Below are positions 43,369-55,282 of a stretch of DNA of 64,000 bases, in pieces. Both the position numbers and the translations under genes were made by a program. The stretch lies in assembly GCA_022701365.1 (NCBI GenBank), contig JAKUHH010000150.1:372001-436000 (forward strand), written 5' to 3'. The DNA comes from Mycocentrospora acerina (Eukaryota; Ascomycota; Dothideomycetes; Pleosporales). Numbering within the stretch: position 1 is the first letter of the stretch; every line of letters begins with the position of its first letter. The notes under the pieces were generated by a model that was not told where the DNA came from, made no database searches, and saw nothing but the letters and a program-made list of their open reading frames with translations.

Positions 43369-44949
43369 TCAAGGGTTCAAACAAATCTCATCCTCGTCAA
43401 CTTCTTTTCCCCGCAATTTGGCCGGACTCAACGGTTTCATCGAACCCAATGCCATCCTCGGCACCAATCTAGGGCTCATTGGCGGGCTATCCGCATTCTT
43501 CCAGCTCACAACTCTACTTCCGACTAAAGTGGGCGCCGAGCCAATGCTTGTCATGTTCCGTATTGTCTCGAGTGACTCGCCCTTTTCACATGAAGATGCC
43601 ATTTCGTACTGTTCTAGGTCTTTTTGCGGCGTCTGCATCGAATTATAAGTCCAGTTGATGCTTGTTTCTGCGGTGATTGTGCGAGCGTGTGGCTTCTGCT
43701 GCTTGTCCATACTGTGTCCAGTTCCAGGGTCGCTAGAGTGGGTCGCGAGACTGGAGGAAAAGTCGTCTTGTCCCCAGGAGAAGAACTTCTTAGCGAAATT
43801 TTTTCGTTTCGTGGATGAGGTGAGGCCTGAGACGTGGGAGCCCCGCCAGTGTCGGTCGCTTCGGATAACACGCTGCATGGGGCTGCTTTTTGGTCGGAAG
43901 TTGAGGGTCCAGCTTGTGACGAGGCCTCGCAGGATGGGTATGTTGGCGACGATGATGGCGACATTGTTTTCAATGTGGTTGATGCAGTAGTCAATCGGGT
44001 ACGTCCAGTCTGGCTTGTAGATCAAGTAGAGTCGATCACGGTAGGTGAGGTATATTTTTGCGGCGCCAATGGCTGTAACACTTAACGAACGTTAGTGAGT
44101 GAGTATTTTATGTCTGGATATGGAATGTCTCACGCTAAACTGCAGGTAAAAACCGATAGCAAGAGCAGCTGTGATCGCCAGCGCGCACTCATCATCCTCC
44201 TGACAATGATGAACGGGATAGGAAAGATTAGCACATCGGTAAAGAGGTTGGCGCAAGTAACCCAAATCAACATATGGCCCGTCATGTGTCGATTCATGCA
44301 ATGCAGGTTTCCAAAAGTTCTCGGCTTCCAGGTGTTGCCGGTTTGTGGCGGGCAGATGAAAATGTAGAGAAACCATGGAACCAACGAACTACCGACGGTG
44401 AAGATCAAAATCGCGTAGAGAGCTTTCTTCAGCCATGGAATGACTGAGCCAGCTCTCAGGAGCAGAAATATGATAGATGCTTTGACGAGTGGCAGGATGG
44501 GAATGATGAGGAGGTTCTCTGTAATGACGACCTGGAATGTATCAGCGTCTTGCAAATCGTATGTATATACAGGTGCGTACGATATAGTACTCATCATAAT
44601 TCGGCTCGATCTCCGTTGGTGGTACGTCCCAAATATGTATACCAACGTGCCACATCTTGACGTCTAAATTCACTTAGTAACAGCAACTCACCAAAAGTCA
44701 AGAGTAGACCAACGTCTATGTGATGGCCCTATTAGGGCTATCGACAACACTAATGCTACTACAACTAACCAGTCATCTGTAAACAAGTTTTAGCCTCAAT
44801 CTTGTAGATAGCTGGAAATACTCACCCCAACTGAGTCTGACATTCAGTTTTCTACGTGTGTATATTCGCAGGGCTACGAACACAGCAGCCAACAAAGGAC
44901 TGCCATAGATGACTCCCAGGCAGGTCTGCTGGAGAGGGTAGGAAGACAT
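43369..44949 (-). CDS. Pth11-like seven-helix (fungal rhodopsin-domain) membrane protein, 5 exons
   Basis: Integral membrane protein of the fungal Pth11/rhodopsin-like family, often proposed to sense surface or chemical cues. The model joins 44949-44826, 44776-44714, 44663-44581, 44531-44134 and 44080-43369 to give 459 residues. Family marks are LSW then DDWL after helix 1, HIWDVPP before helix 3, the NLLIIPILPLVKASIIFLLLR helix, a GNLHCMNRHMTGHMLIWVT segment and a final IENNVAIIVANIPILR helix. The C-terminal tail of about 190 residues is polar and Ser-rich. There is no CFEM domain, so it belongs to the larger CFEM-less group. Splice sites of exons 2 and 3 are the least certain: the GTTGGT donor at 44713 was chosen because it is the one that keeps phase and restores the HIWDVPP context. 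Confidence 0.82.
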
Positions 44950-46602
44950 TTTTTGACCTGCTGTCTTTGACCTACGGTGACTGTGAGAACCACAACGCGC
45001 GATAGTGGGCAATCATTCTCATATTAATGGTATTGCAATTACAGGCCATATGCAGCTTACCCTGCTCCTCCGCACGGACAACCGGTAGTGCGTGCAGCCC
45101 CTGCGAGACATACATCAGTTCTTGGGTCGCATGTGGCACGACAGACCCTTGCCTTTTCCTTCATGCCGGGGTGTGTTCACGTGGACCTGCCCGGTTGCCG
45201 CACTTTAAACCCGTGCGCCTTGGCTGTCGTGCTGTAGCATGTCTTGTTTATCTTGGATCAATGGGAGTCATGGACTTCTTCATCTGGCATATTTTATCAA
45301 CAACGCATTCTAGCAAATAATTGAAAATCCCAGCTGGCGCACCAACCAAGCGCGGCGTAGGTCTAGTAATAAGGAAGTTTGGACAAGTATGCTCTCACGT
45401 CAGGAATTATTCTAGATGCGGCAGTATCGTGTCACTGTTTCAGGAAATCCAGATGTAGCCCCAAGTCCCACATGGCAGCCGAACCTTGCCATGATTAGCC
45501 CTTTGGCCAATTTTGGGGGATTTTCGCCAATTCAAATGCAAACAGCGCTCATCGCTTTAGGAAACGCGCATCGAAGCATTCAACTTTAACCACATGCAAC
45601 ATCTGCGACTGAGTCAACGGGTATTTTCTGTAGATCTGATTGGATATTCGGGAAATTCTCTGACTCGATCTGGCCTTTGTGTAGTACGCTGCTGTAGGGT
45701 TGAAACAATCTTAAGGCCGAGTACGGCGTCCTGCAAATGAACATGAATTCAAACGGGACAACTTCTAAAACACGAATGTCTTGGGAAGTCACAGTACACA
45801 AGTCCGACCGGGAAAGATTGAGATCGCTTCTGAGATGATAAACTTGCTTGGCTCGCATATGTGGTAGATCTAACGATTAGATGGATTTGGTTGGAGCAGG
45901 TGGTGAGTATGTGTTTCTGGCATAGAACTTGCAACATTCGTGTCACCTCGCAGCCTATGTCACCGTAATTTCATACTAAATCACCACAGAATACCTATTT
46001 TTCATTATTTAGCCAGCACCTGGGGTTTAATTCAAAGAACCAGCAATGATGCTAATGTTGAGGAGAACCTGAGGTCGAAAGGGCTAACACTAACTTGTCG
46101 ACAAGGTTGGGCCTAAGCACAATGCAGAAAATTGTCTTTCCGATTCATATCTTTTTCGCTGTCATTATCTCATCGTGGAGATGAAAATTGACGTTGTACC
46201 AGCCAGGAATATGAAATCAAATGTCGAGCTAGCTACGACGGGTGAGAGCGACCTTGCGAGCCACTATACACTAAACAATATTCTTGGAAGTTTCAGGGTA
46301 TTTTAATTCGTATGCGCTTACAAGTTTAAAAATATTCTAGCTTGTATTTCATTGCCTACGACAGCTTAGTTAATTCGATTCAGAAGAATTGTTCCGACAG
46401 AATTTTGTTTACGTACTGCAGTTACATGTGCATGTTGCTCAGGTGGAAAACGTAGCAATTTGATGCCAAATTCATTCTTTTTGAGGAGACGTGTGATATA
46501 CCTACTCATTCAAAGATATAGCAAAGTTTCATGTTACTCGCAGAAACTGCTATCCGGTCTATCCTTGCCGCAGACTCAGAAAGTCCCTCAACCGATCTCT
46601 CC
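44950..46602. other. Intergenic region, no gene seen
   Basis: 1.65 kb upstream of the receptor gene and downstream of the methyltransferase gene. Small overlapping frames only, with no motif. Confidence 0.55.
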
Positions 46603-47372
46603 TTAGTTCACCACTGCGAAAACAAACCCATCATAGCTCTTGTCTCCAACCCTATTAACAATGTTAGTTCTAAATCTCCACGCCCAGAGAGCAAAAAAAG
46701 AACTTACGTCTGCAGCACCACCCCATCGAACCTAGAATCGCTTCCTATGTTCTCTATCACCCTCCTCGCCCCAGCAATCCTTGGATCGTCACTCTCTACC
46801 GCAACCTGTCCCTTTCTCACCACATTATCCACCACAATAACGGCTCCCTGATCACACAGGTCTACAGCAGAATTCACGTAATTCCAGTTGTTCTCCTTGT
46901 CCGCATCGATAAACACGAGCTGAAATTTACCTAGCTTGCCTTGCTTAACCTCTTCCGCGATCTGTGGCAACACATCCACACCGGCGCCAACACGCACGTT
47001 AACTCTACCATCAACCCCTGCGTATGCAAGATTCTCCCGAGCAACGGAAGCGTGGTGCGGGTCGACTTCTATGCTGGTCACGCGCACGTCTGGCCGTGCG
47101 TGCGCGAGCCAAATGGTCGAGTAGCCGCCCAAGGTGCCGACCTCGAGGATGTGCGTTGCATGGAGGATACGTGCTTGGAGCTGGAGGAACTTACCCTGGG
47201 CAGCTGAGACGGCGATGTCAGGAAGTCCTTGGTCTTTGGAGTGGGAGAGAGCGTGAGTGAGGGCTTCGTTGGAGGGGGTGGTGCGCGAGGAGGGATGCAG
47301 GTGGGAGAGCGTGTAGTTGTCGACGGCGGTCCAGCGCGGATCTTTTTCATGGGAAAGGCCTTGTCCTGACAT
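46603..47372 (-). CDS. Family-3 (caffeoyl-CoA type) O-methyltransferase, 2 exons
   Basis: SAM-dependent, metal-dependent class of O-methyltransferase, usually acting on catechol-like hydroxyls of small molecules. Exons are 47372-46708 and 46651-46603, giving 237 residues, as usual for the family. The SAM-binding loop is ILEVGTLGGYSTIWLA (about residues 74-89), followed by VTSIEVDPHHASVARENL. The metal and substrate motif is VFIDADKENN, with the second ligand region in GAVIVVDNVVRKG. The short last exon adds VGDKSYDGFVFAVVN, the terminal beta strand; it lies behind a GTAAGT donor and would be lost in a single-exon reading. No secondary-metabolism genes adjoin it, so detoxification or general catechol methylation is as likely as pathway tailoring. 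Confidence 0.92.
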
Positions 47373-48218
47373 TTTTTAAATGAGATTTGTATTGGAGAGG
47401 GCTATGTAGAAGGGGTTGATAGAGGATAGGTATCGCTCAACGTCGAGGGGTAGTGGTCATCTTTATACCGGTTCTAAGGACTACAAAAGGCCGATTATTG
47501 CCGTTTTCAATACAATCACCTGCGCGTCCTGGATACGAAGACGCGTCCTTAGATATATAATTGGTTGCACTCAATTGAGGATTGTTTGGATATACAAGCT
47601 GTGCTGACGTGCTTCGCATCTCGCTCCGATATCGCCGACATGTCCGACTAAACCGTCGAGACCAAATTCCCCACCCCGCCATATGTTCAAATAAGTTCCA
47701 ACCCTTTTGTGCATCGACACGATGATAATGGAATAAAAAATATGAGGCGATTTGAATTACTATTCCTCATGATGTAGCAATCTCTCTCACGAAAGACGGT
47801 CGAATCTCATTTACAATTCAGGACAAAAGCGTTGTGGGGCAGGCAGGCAGAGGCAGGCATCACTGAAGTAAAGGCCACAACCATAATCGCCAAACGTTAT
47901 GTCAAAGTTGATATGTTGTAGGTTGGATCAGTGTGCGCTAGTTCCCATCAGAAATTTTAACAGAAAGTTTTTTCAAAGTTTCATTTTTATTAACAGTTAT
48001 TTAAGAAATCCTAGATAGGGGGTATTTTATCAGAAGTGACAAAGTAACAAGAGTTGCAATTCCTTTACGAAAGGCTTCGTAGAGGAATACAAATGCTGTA
48101 ATAGAACGCCAATCATGGGCTGAAATGATACCGAGTGTGTAGCAGAATGAAAGCACCGCATTGTCAGATTTGTTGATAGAGGAAAAAGAAACACGAAGGT
48201 TGCTGGTAGGGTTCCAAC
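47373..48218. other. Intergenic region, no gene seen
   Basis: 850 bp holding the 3' end of the LtrA-family gene and the start region of the methyltransferase gene. AT-rich around 47930-48040. No gene recognised. Confidence 0.55.
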
Positions 48219-50416
48219 CTATGGGCCTGTGCTAACGGGCATGTACCCTCCATGCGCCTTCTCATTAGTTGCAGGTGGCGGCGGCGAATGTAGTGTACGA
48301 AGTTCATGGTTTGCCTCGACATCTTCGTGAGCATTCCAATGAGCATTCTTGTTCAGTTCCTCGACATCGGAGGGGCGATGAGGGTCATGAACCTCTTTAG
48401 CATGACCATGTGCACCCTCCTCATGATCTCCGTGGCCACCATGGTGCTCCTCATGGAATTCCAGAGCAAAAGGTTGTCCGCTCTTCTTGAGTTGGTGGTT
48501 GCACCAGACAGAGGTGAGCTTATCACATGTCAGTAGGATGAAGATGAGACCGATACAGATAGGTAGGATGGCGGGAGAGGCGATGAACCTGGACATGCGT
48601 GCCGGGTAGGCGATGAGACTCAGCATTGCTGCGCCCGCGCCGATTACAAGGACACGAAGAGTGATGGAGACGTAATCGAATAGATCAGCCTTATGACGAC
48701 GGATCAGGAGGAGGAAGATCAGAAAGCATAGAATCATAGCGCAGAAGCTTCCCCAGTAGTATAGATACACTGTACTCCAAGAGCCTTGTGCGATATCGAA
48801 TGGTGTTGCACCCTTCTTGATCTTGTCGACTGGCAGCTTCATTCCAAGACCCGTAAAAAGGCCGTTGATTAACTGTGCAATGATATTGCCAAAATCTGGA
48901 GGCAAGTCTCCAGGCAGGTTTTTGTAGGTGGCAAGATTCTCCTTGGAGCAAACTCCGGTCATGTTTCCAAGTTTGTATACACTTGTCAAAGCACTCTTTT
49001 GGTAGGCCTCTGTCTCAATCTTTGAGTCGAGTTCGTAGTAGTTGACCAAGTACAATAGTTTGTCTCGTAGCTTATCCTTGTCTAGATTGGCTTTGCAGGC
49101 ATCTATAGTAGATTTGATGATTTTCTGATGGTTCTTGCTGACATAGCGGGCTAGGGCAACCTGCTGCGACCCTTCAACAACACCAACGATGGCGAGGTGG
49201 AGTGGGAAGTGGAGGAAAGACCAGATCTGTTGACGAATGGTTCCGTAGTGACCATGAGGGAAGTTGTCGAAGTAGAGAGCGTAGATGAATACCTGATGAA
49301 TGTTGTGTCAGCATACCGTCTTTGGGAACAATTCGAGTGCGAAAAGCTTACAAGAATAAGAACAATGCAGATAATAAGGAAGCTGCCTTCTACGTCAAGA
49401 CCATGCTTGCCCATCAACTTGCCGATAGTTTTGGTCACACCAATGGCTCCTTCGCCAATAACGATGATCGTAAGCAGACTCATTCGCTCCATCAAGTGAG
49501 TCTTCTTGAAGCTAAGCATGCGCCAGATGCTTGAGATCGCAATCACGCCCACAGCTTCAAGGCCCATGGTGAAATACCAAACGAGGTACAGAAGTTTAGG
49601 ATGAGTCGGGCGCATGAATCCGATTGTCATGGCACCGAAAACGACGGCGCAAACGCTGTAAATACCGATCATCAACCCAAGAGGAAGAATTAGCTTCGTG
49701 AAACGAGCTTTTGTGGTGTAAAACTGAAAAGAGTCAGCGTCATGAAGAGATCAAAAGTGCGCAAACACTTACAAGAACAACGCCATATTGGACCGCAAGC
49801 AGAATCCTGGACATGACAAGAACATAGCAAAGAATCTTGAAGTTCTATTTTGGTTAGTAAACATCTCATGGAGACTTGAGCAACCAACTCACGGTGTTAT
49901 CACCCTTGCTGCTGGCAGGGTTGAATTTCGAGCCAACGAGAGCAAGCCCAACGAATGCAATGAACTGAACCGTTTTGCAGGCACGCTCGTACAAGGAGTC
50001 TCGCGCAAAACGGACATCGTGGATTGTGATCTGGAACCAGGTCGACCAAAGAATACCGAAGAAGCCAATGTATGCAAGCAGGTAGCCAAGATCTGTAATG
50101 GAGTGGTAGGCAGTGAATGTGGCCAAATTGGCAACGAAGAACAGATCGAAAAATAGTTCAATGGTGTTGGCTTCGTGACGTTGGGAAAAGACAAGAGTTT
50201 CGTGATCGGCGCCGACTAACGGAGACTCAATCCAGGGTGTCGTCTTGTGCATACGCTTGAGATGCTTCTCCGCGTCGCTGTTCTTTGTTAGTCATCTACA
50301 GGCTGTGGGGTTAATGATGAGTTGAGGACATACACATCTCGCTATACGTTGTTAGTTCATGAATCTCATTAACATGATTTTAATCATACCTTGTGACCGT
50401 GAAAACTGAAGCCCAT
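48219..50416 (-). CDS. LtrA-family (low temperature requirement A) membrane protein, 6 exons
   Basis: Multi-pass membrane protein of the LtrA family, named from Listeria; the fungal members have no established function. The model joins 50416-50390, 50341-50336, 50282-49893, 49844-49773, 49723-49352 and 49292-48219 to give 646 residues. The family signature is at the start of the membrane region as RHEANTIELFFDLFFVANLATF, followed by about ten hydrophobic helices, the ERMSLLTIIVIGEGAIGV segment and a PHGHYG loop in the last exon. The C-terminal tail is His- and Glu-rich (HEEHHGGHGDHEEGAHGH) and could bind metal. The first three exons are the least sure: a 6-nt exon is proposed because intron 1 has a good CTAAC...TATAG end at 50342 and the downstream acceptor is at 50283. 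Skipping it also preserves the frame. Confidence 0.8.
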
Positions 50417-51755
50417 CTTGAATACCAAACTCGTATGAGTGTAAGGAAACGGTTGTGGACAAACACAAATTCGGTCTGGGGCTGAGGGTTGCGATCAGTT
50501 TAAATCATCCTCCCCACAACACAGCTTCATTCCCGATGCATATAGGCCGCGTTCTTTTTTCAAGGCTGGACCTGTCTTGCTGCCGCAGCTCGCTAGTCTA
50601 TTGGACTCTAATGCACCGCCTGCTTATCCATGTCCGTGCTTCGCATTTTATGGCTGGGGCTGAAGAGCTAAAAATGGGCGAAGCTTTTCAGCCAAGTCAC
50701 ACTGAATTCGAGGCTGAGCTGAACAAATCGCAAAACGCAGAATTATGCGATAGGCCAGATGCACTGAGCCGTGAAATCAGATGGGACCCAAGCCGACCGA
50801 GACCATACAATGACCCAAGTGCAATGTATACATGCATGAAAACTACATTGAGCTTCGTGACGGTAATTCAAGGCGTCCAAGAGCTGAGCTGAGCTACTCC
50901 GCTAAGGCTCCAGCCGGGTCAGCTTTGCAGTCGGAGAGAGCGGGCGTGGCTTTGCCAACAGCCAGCCTCACCTAAGCTCATGACCCCTAAATGCCATATG
51001 CGCTATTGAGGCGTCGCATTAGTAGCCACAAATCTCGCTATCGTGGCAGAAATTTGGTGTCGTTTACTCGCTCTCCCTTGCGGGCGCCATCCACTCTCAC
51101 TCTACTGCAAACCAAGAGAGCGCCACTCCCCTGAACTCTAAATAGGTGCTCTCAAATCGGGCCGCCATACAGCTGCATTCGGGCTGCTTACCTTCAAAGC
51201 GATGGGTGTTGCTGCAGAGACGCAAGCGATGATTGGTACAGCACAGCATCGTAGCGGTGATGGAGATTCTCCATGTCAGCGCGATAACCTTTTCCATCTT
51301 TCCGCCCCTTGTGCCAAGCAAAATGCTTGTCACAAGGCGCAGCGAATAGCGTCTGCAGCTATTTCGAACTTGAAAGTACACTTCTAAAACAAGAAGGAAA
51401 GGTGGAGATAAGCTGCCGTCTCCATTCATCATTACGGACCGTTATCCTTTGTCGTGGGATGGAAACTAATGGTTGTGGCTCCCTCCACCAAGTTCTGGTG
51501 GGCTATCATCATACGAACCCGCAAGCGTACCGAAGATGCTAAGGGTCGGCACGCTTCACTGTCACCAAGCCCACCATTGATATTCGTTGAAACAGTTCTC
51601 TCCAACAATGTATGGCAGATCCGAGGTTGCCAAGTTTCTCGTCTAAAACTTCCTCTACAAAGTGACTCTAACGGCCCAACGCCATGCTCAATCATGTTAA
51701 TAAAGCAATGCAGATTCCCTCTTGGATGTATCCGTGTAACTGTGAATCCCTCATC
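50417..51755. other. Intergenic region, no gene seen
   Basis: 1.3 kb upstream of the LtrA-family gene and downstream of the MFS gene. Open frames such as 50455-50892 lack motifs and do not splice to anything recognisable. Confidence 0.5.
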
Positions 51756-53579
51756 TTATTTGCGAACAAGTCCAGTTCTCTCGCTTACACTTTCACTATC
51801 ATTGCCCACTTCTTCCTCTTCGTCATCTTCTTCTTCCCCTTCATCGCTCCATCCTTCTTCCTCTAGACCTTCACCACGAATACCAAAGCTCAGCAAGAAG
51901 CCGAGCAAGGAAACTCCTGCGAAGATACCAAAAGGAAGAGCCTCGCCCTTGGGTTGGATCTTGGTGGCCGCCGTGAACAGCGATCCAGAAACAAATGGAC
52001 CAGCTGCTCGGCCAGCAGCGGAAAGAGTTTGCGCCAGACCGTTTAGAGTGCCGAGGACGTTGTGATTGGGGGCCGAGTTTGTGATCTGCATCGTGTTAGG
52101 GCTGAGAGATTGATTGCGAAGCGAAGAGGCTTGACTTACCAAAAGCAAGGCAGCGGTGAGCCCGCCAACGCCTGCAATTGTTTTAATCACAAGGACCACA
52201 CCAAGCTCAAACCACAACCAGGCGGTTCCAGATCCAAATCCAGCGGCTGGCCGACTATCTTTGTAGCCCACCCATGGCATAAGCATAAATGCTGCGACAA
52301 AGAATGCTAAGCTGGACCTGTACGCCACTTTGTTCCCTAGTTTATTGCGAAGTTTCCCAAATATGCCTACCTGAAACACAATGGTAATAGCGCCTGCGAA
52401 GGAAAGCGAAAGACCAACGGCCTCGGGCTTTAGGCCGCGTCCCGTTGGCGGCTGCTCTTCCGCGAAAATAGGGTACAGCGAATTGTAGGAAATGTTGGCT
52501 AGCTGGAAGATGAAGTAGGTCAACAGGAGAAGGATGGTGTCACGGTTGAGAATCTCCTTTCTCGTGATCTGTTCGCCATTCGTCTGGGGGAAAAATGTAG
52601 GCACAGACTCCCCTGAGGAGTCTGATGCATCGTCGTCTTCTTCGTCTTCGTCTTCGTCTATTTCGTCGATTCCATCTAGGTGCTGTGCATGGTTTGATTT
52701 ACGCTGCCCTAGAAGGCGTCGTACATAGGTGGGTCGCGTCGAACTTGTAAACTGCCACATCCATGCGAACAGGTTGCCAATCCGCTTTCCCAAAGGTGGC
52801 ATGGCTCTTGCCTCCTCCAAACTCTCCTCTAAGAACATTGTGCATACCACCAAGTCTATAGCAAGGACTGCGGCGGAAAATAGATTAGGCAGCAGGTACG
52901 GGTACGGGTTTGGCTGGCTCTTGTTCAGTGGGTTCTGGTAGAAGACCAGCAACCCACCAACGATCGGCCCAGTGATGCCACCAATACCATAGACTACGGG
53001 AAGGTATGTGAAGGCTCGCGACTGGTTGCTTCGGTCCGTGATCTCACCCAGACATGTAGACACGACACCAGCATTGCCATTGACCAGGCCCATCAAGGCC
53101 TGCACCAGTACTGCTTGCCACAATGTTCTGCAAAATCCAAAGGCTAAGAAGGACAGCATGGTCAGGAATGTGCCTGTGATGATGACAGGCTTCCTCCCAA
53201 CTTTGTCCGACAGCCAGCCCCAGAAGAAGTTGGTCGCCAGTTGCGCTAGGGCGAAAGATGACGCGATGAGACCCACGTAGAGCCCCGTCTGACCTTCTTT
53301 GACCTCAGGGAATGACTTGGTCATCTCGGGCAGGTATGGGCTGATTGAATTGAGCGCTGTCTGCTCAGCGAGCGCAATGACGGCAAGGACAACAAGCTGT
53401 CGCGTTGGCAACGGCGTCTCGTGGTGTTCGCCGTCAGCCTCAGAGCCGCCGCCATTCTGGCCAGGGGGAGAGGCCGGCTGCTGCTGGCCACGCGACGTGG
53501 GCGGTTTCGTGGGGAACGTCTGGTAGTGCAGCGTCGACGACTGGCGCCGTGGATCGATGGGTGGTCGTCTGCCCGGCAT
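51756..53579 (-). CDS. Major facilitator transporter (DHA1/ZIFL-like), 2 exons
   Basis: Twelve-helix MFS proton antiporter-type transporter, similar in layout to fungal drug or zinc-induced-facilitator-like carriers such as yeast YCR023C. Exons are 53579-52140 and 52085-51756, giving 589 residues. The N-terminal 60 residues are Pro/Gln-rich and cytosolic. Helix 1 begins LVVLAVIALAEQTALNSISPYLPEM. The MFS signature between helices 2 and 3 is GWLSDKVGRKPVI. The central loop is acidic (DEIDEDEDEEDDD), and the C-terminal tail has another Glu-rich run. The 54-nt intron (52086-52139) is in-frame without a stop; removing it joins ALLL to ITNSAPNHNVLGTLNG, as expected in the family. The ATG at 53579 is the first in frame; the frame upstream starts with TTG. 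The substrate is unknown. Confidence 0.92.
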   Translation of the reverse strand: MPGRRPPIDPRRQSSTLHYQTFPTKPPTSRGQQQPASPPGQNGGGSEADGEHHETPLPTRQLVVLAVIALAEQTALNSISPYLPEMTKSFPEVKEGQTGLYVGLIASSFALAQLATNFFWGWLSDKVGRKPVIITGTFLTMLSFLAFGFCRTLWQAVLVQALMGLVNGNAGVVSTCLGEITDRSNQSRAFTYLPVVYGIGGITGPIVGGLLVFYQNPLNKSQPNPYPYLLPNLFSAAVLAIDLVVCTMFLEESLEEARAMPPLGKRIGNLFAWMWQFTSSTRPTYVRRLLGQRKSNHAQHLDGIDEIDEDEDEEDDDASDSSGESVPTFFPQTNGEQITRKEILNRDTILLLLTYFIFQLANISYNSLYPIFAEEQPPTGRGLKPEAVGLSLSFAGAITIVFQVGIFGKLRNKLGNKVAYRSSLAFFVAAFMLMPWVGYKDSRPAAGFGSGTAWLWFELGVVLVIKTIAGVGGLTAALLLVSQASSLRNQSLSPNTMQITNSAPNHNVLGTLNGLAQTLSAAGRAAGPFVSGSLFTAATKIQPKGEALPFGIFAGVSLLGFLLSFGIRGEGLEEEGWSDEGEEEDDEEEEVGNDSESVSERTGLVRK

Positions 53580-55282
53580 GGCTGAACTGCGCAAGGCGCT
53601 GGAGGAAGCGTTCGCGTGTGCGCGTGAGCGGTCTACCTTGTCGAGGTAACGAGGAGTAGACGAGAGGTCTGGCGCATTTGGGCTATAGCGAATGGTGGGG
53701 ATGGGCTCTAGTGAGTGTCTGGAGGCTGGAAAAGTTGACCATCATGCGCGGCTACATGTGCGTCATACCCTGCCCTTGCAGGGAGTCGCGACCTCCTTGG
53801 CGCCTTCCTCGGTCGTGTGCCATCATAGTCGCCGTCTCGCGCCCCAGCCAACGTGACTTGGCTGCCATCTTGCTTTGCTCCCGCCCGCCCCTCTATCCTC
53901 TGTACGCTGAACGTGGCGCTGGCATTATTGGCCTGCTTACGATCGTCCGTATTCCTATTGGCCAGCCGCTTCAGGGGCTTACTGTTCCTGTTTGAATATG
54001 CGAGTCTGGCTGCCTAGAGACACCAATTGTTGTTCACCGGCGGTCGTCTTGCCAGCTCAAGCGAGGCTGTTGCGCCTGTGCGTTGCTGGCATCTGTCCAA
54101 CATCGCCTGAATTTGTACGGCCAAAGACGTGGTCAGGAGCTGAAATCAAGAATCTTGCAGCGTTAAGTGTTGAGGTCCTTTTCGAACCATCTTGGGCAGA
54201 CATGGGTAATCAGATGCCTGTGTGAGACTGCAGCAGCAATCCAATCTACGGCGGTGTAGCTTTCCGATGGTCCGTCTCCTCGTTTCTCAGGGCCTGTCTG
54301 GTTGCACCGTTTTAAAACTCCATTTTGCTTGATTAAGCCTCCGTTTTCAAAACGGAGATGAAAACGGTAGCATGTCTAATAAAACGGAATTTTTGAGCTT
54401 TGGACTGGAGATGCCATTTTGTTAGCATTTCTACTAAGAGAAATATCCTTGTTTAGTGCTCATTAAACCCACAATTTACCTCTTTAAGCTATGTGGCTAC
54501 TCCATCTTCAAGCGGTCATTTGAGATTTCGTTTTGCTCCGTTTTGCCCTACCTTGCATGAGCTTGTCCCAATACAATACAGAAAACGGAGTTTAAATACG
54601 ATGCAACCAGACAGGCCCTCAGCCATGGAACTTACCTAGATAGCCGCAGTGCAAACATACTGCCGGAGGATTCATGGGATCTAAATCCTTGCTGACTCCA
54701 ACTTGACGATCCCTCACGGGCTGCCCGATGTAGGATCAATTTCAACAGCCGGGATTTGCACATGTAACTTCCATTCACACAGTACTTAATTGACCTACCG
54801 GATCCTTGCAAGCGGCTATTGCATACGACTTCATACTGCGACCTCCTCGACTGCAAAGCGACTTTCGACAATATTGTCAGTCGGTCGGATGACTAATATT
54901 TCGCCATGACTAGTGTATGTTTCAAATTGTCCCTGGTTGGATACTCTGGACTGGCAGCACACGTGCCACGTCCAAAAATCCATTGCAAGATGCGCAACAA
55001 TTTAACATTTCGCCGGAATAAGGAACAGGTTATATTGGCCGGAACAAAATGTGGATATGTCTTGTGCATGGGCACAACGTATCGAGCATGAGAAGTATTG
55101 CGCTCATTATGTAGGCTACTCATATATTTTTAAAATCTTTGTTCCTGTCCCCATTGTGGCGTCATGAAGTACTATCTCTTGCTCAGTATAGAATCGACAT
55201 GTCCTTGATCCTTCAGACTCTTTACAACTATCTCCATCTTGTAATTTGCAAAACATACCATCACCACATCGGCTTAAACAAA
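53580..55282. other. Intergenic region carrying a MITE
   Basis: 1.7 kb between the divergent MFS and DJ-1/PfpI genes. It contains the inverted-repeat element at 54290-54618; the rest shows only short frames. Confidence 0.6.
54290..54618. mobile_element. MITE with about 40-bp terminal inverted repeats and TCA target duplication
   Basis: The left end begins GGGCCTGTCTGGTTGCA and the right end is its exact complement, TGCAACCAGACAGGCCC. Similarity extends inward with a few mismatches through a TTTAAACTCCRTTTT block to about 40 bp. The element is 329 bp, has no coding capacity, and is flanked on both sides by TCA (54287-54289 and 54619-54621). Internally it has a perfect palindrome around CTCCGTTTTCAAAACGGAG and several more AAACGG words. 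A 3-bp duplication suggests mobilisation by a PIF/Harbinger-type transposase, which is an inference. The element sits in the promoter side of the MFS and DJ-1/PfpI genes. Confidence 0.88.
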
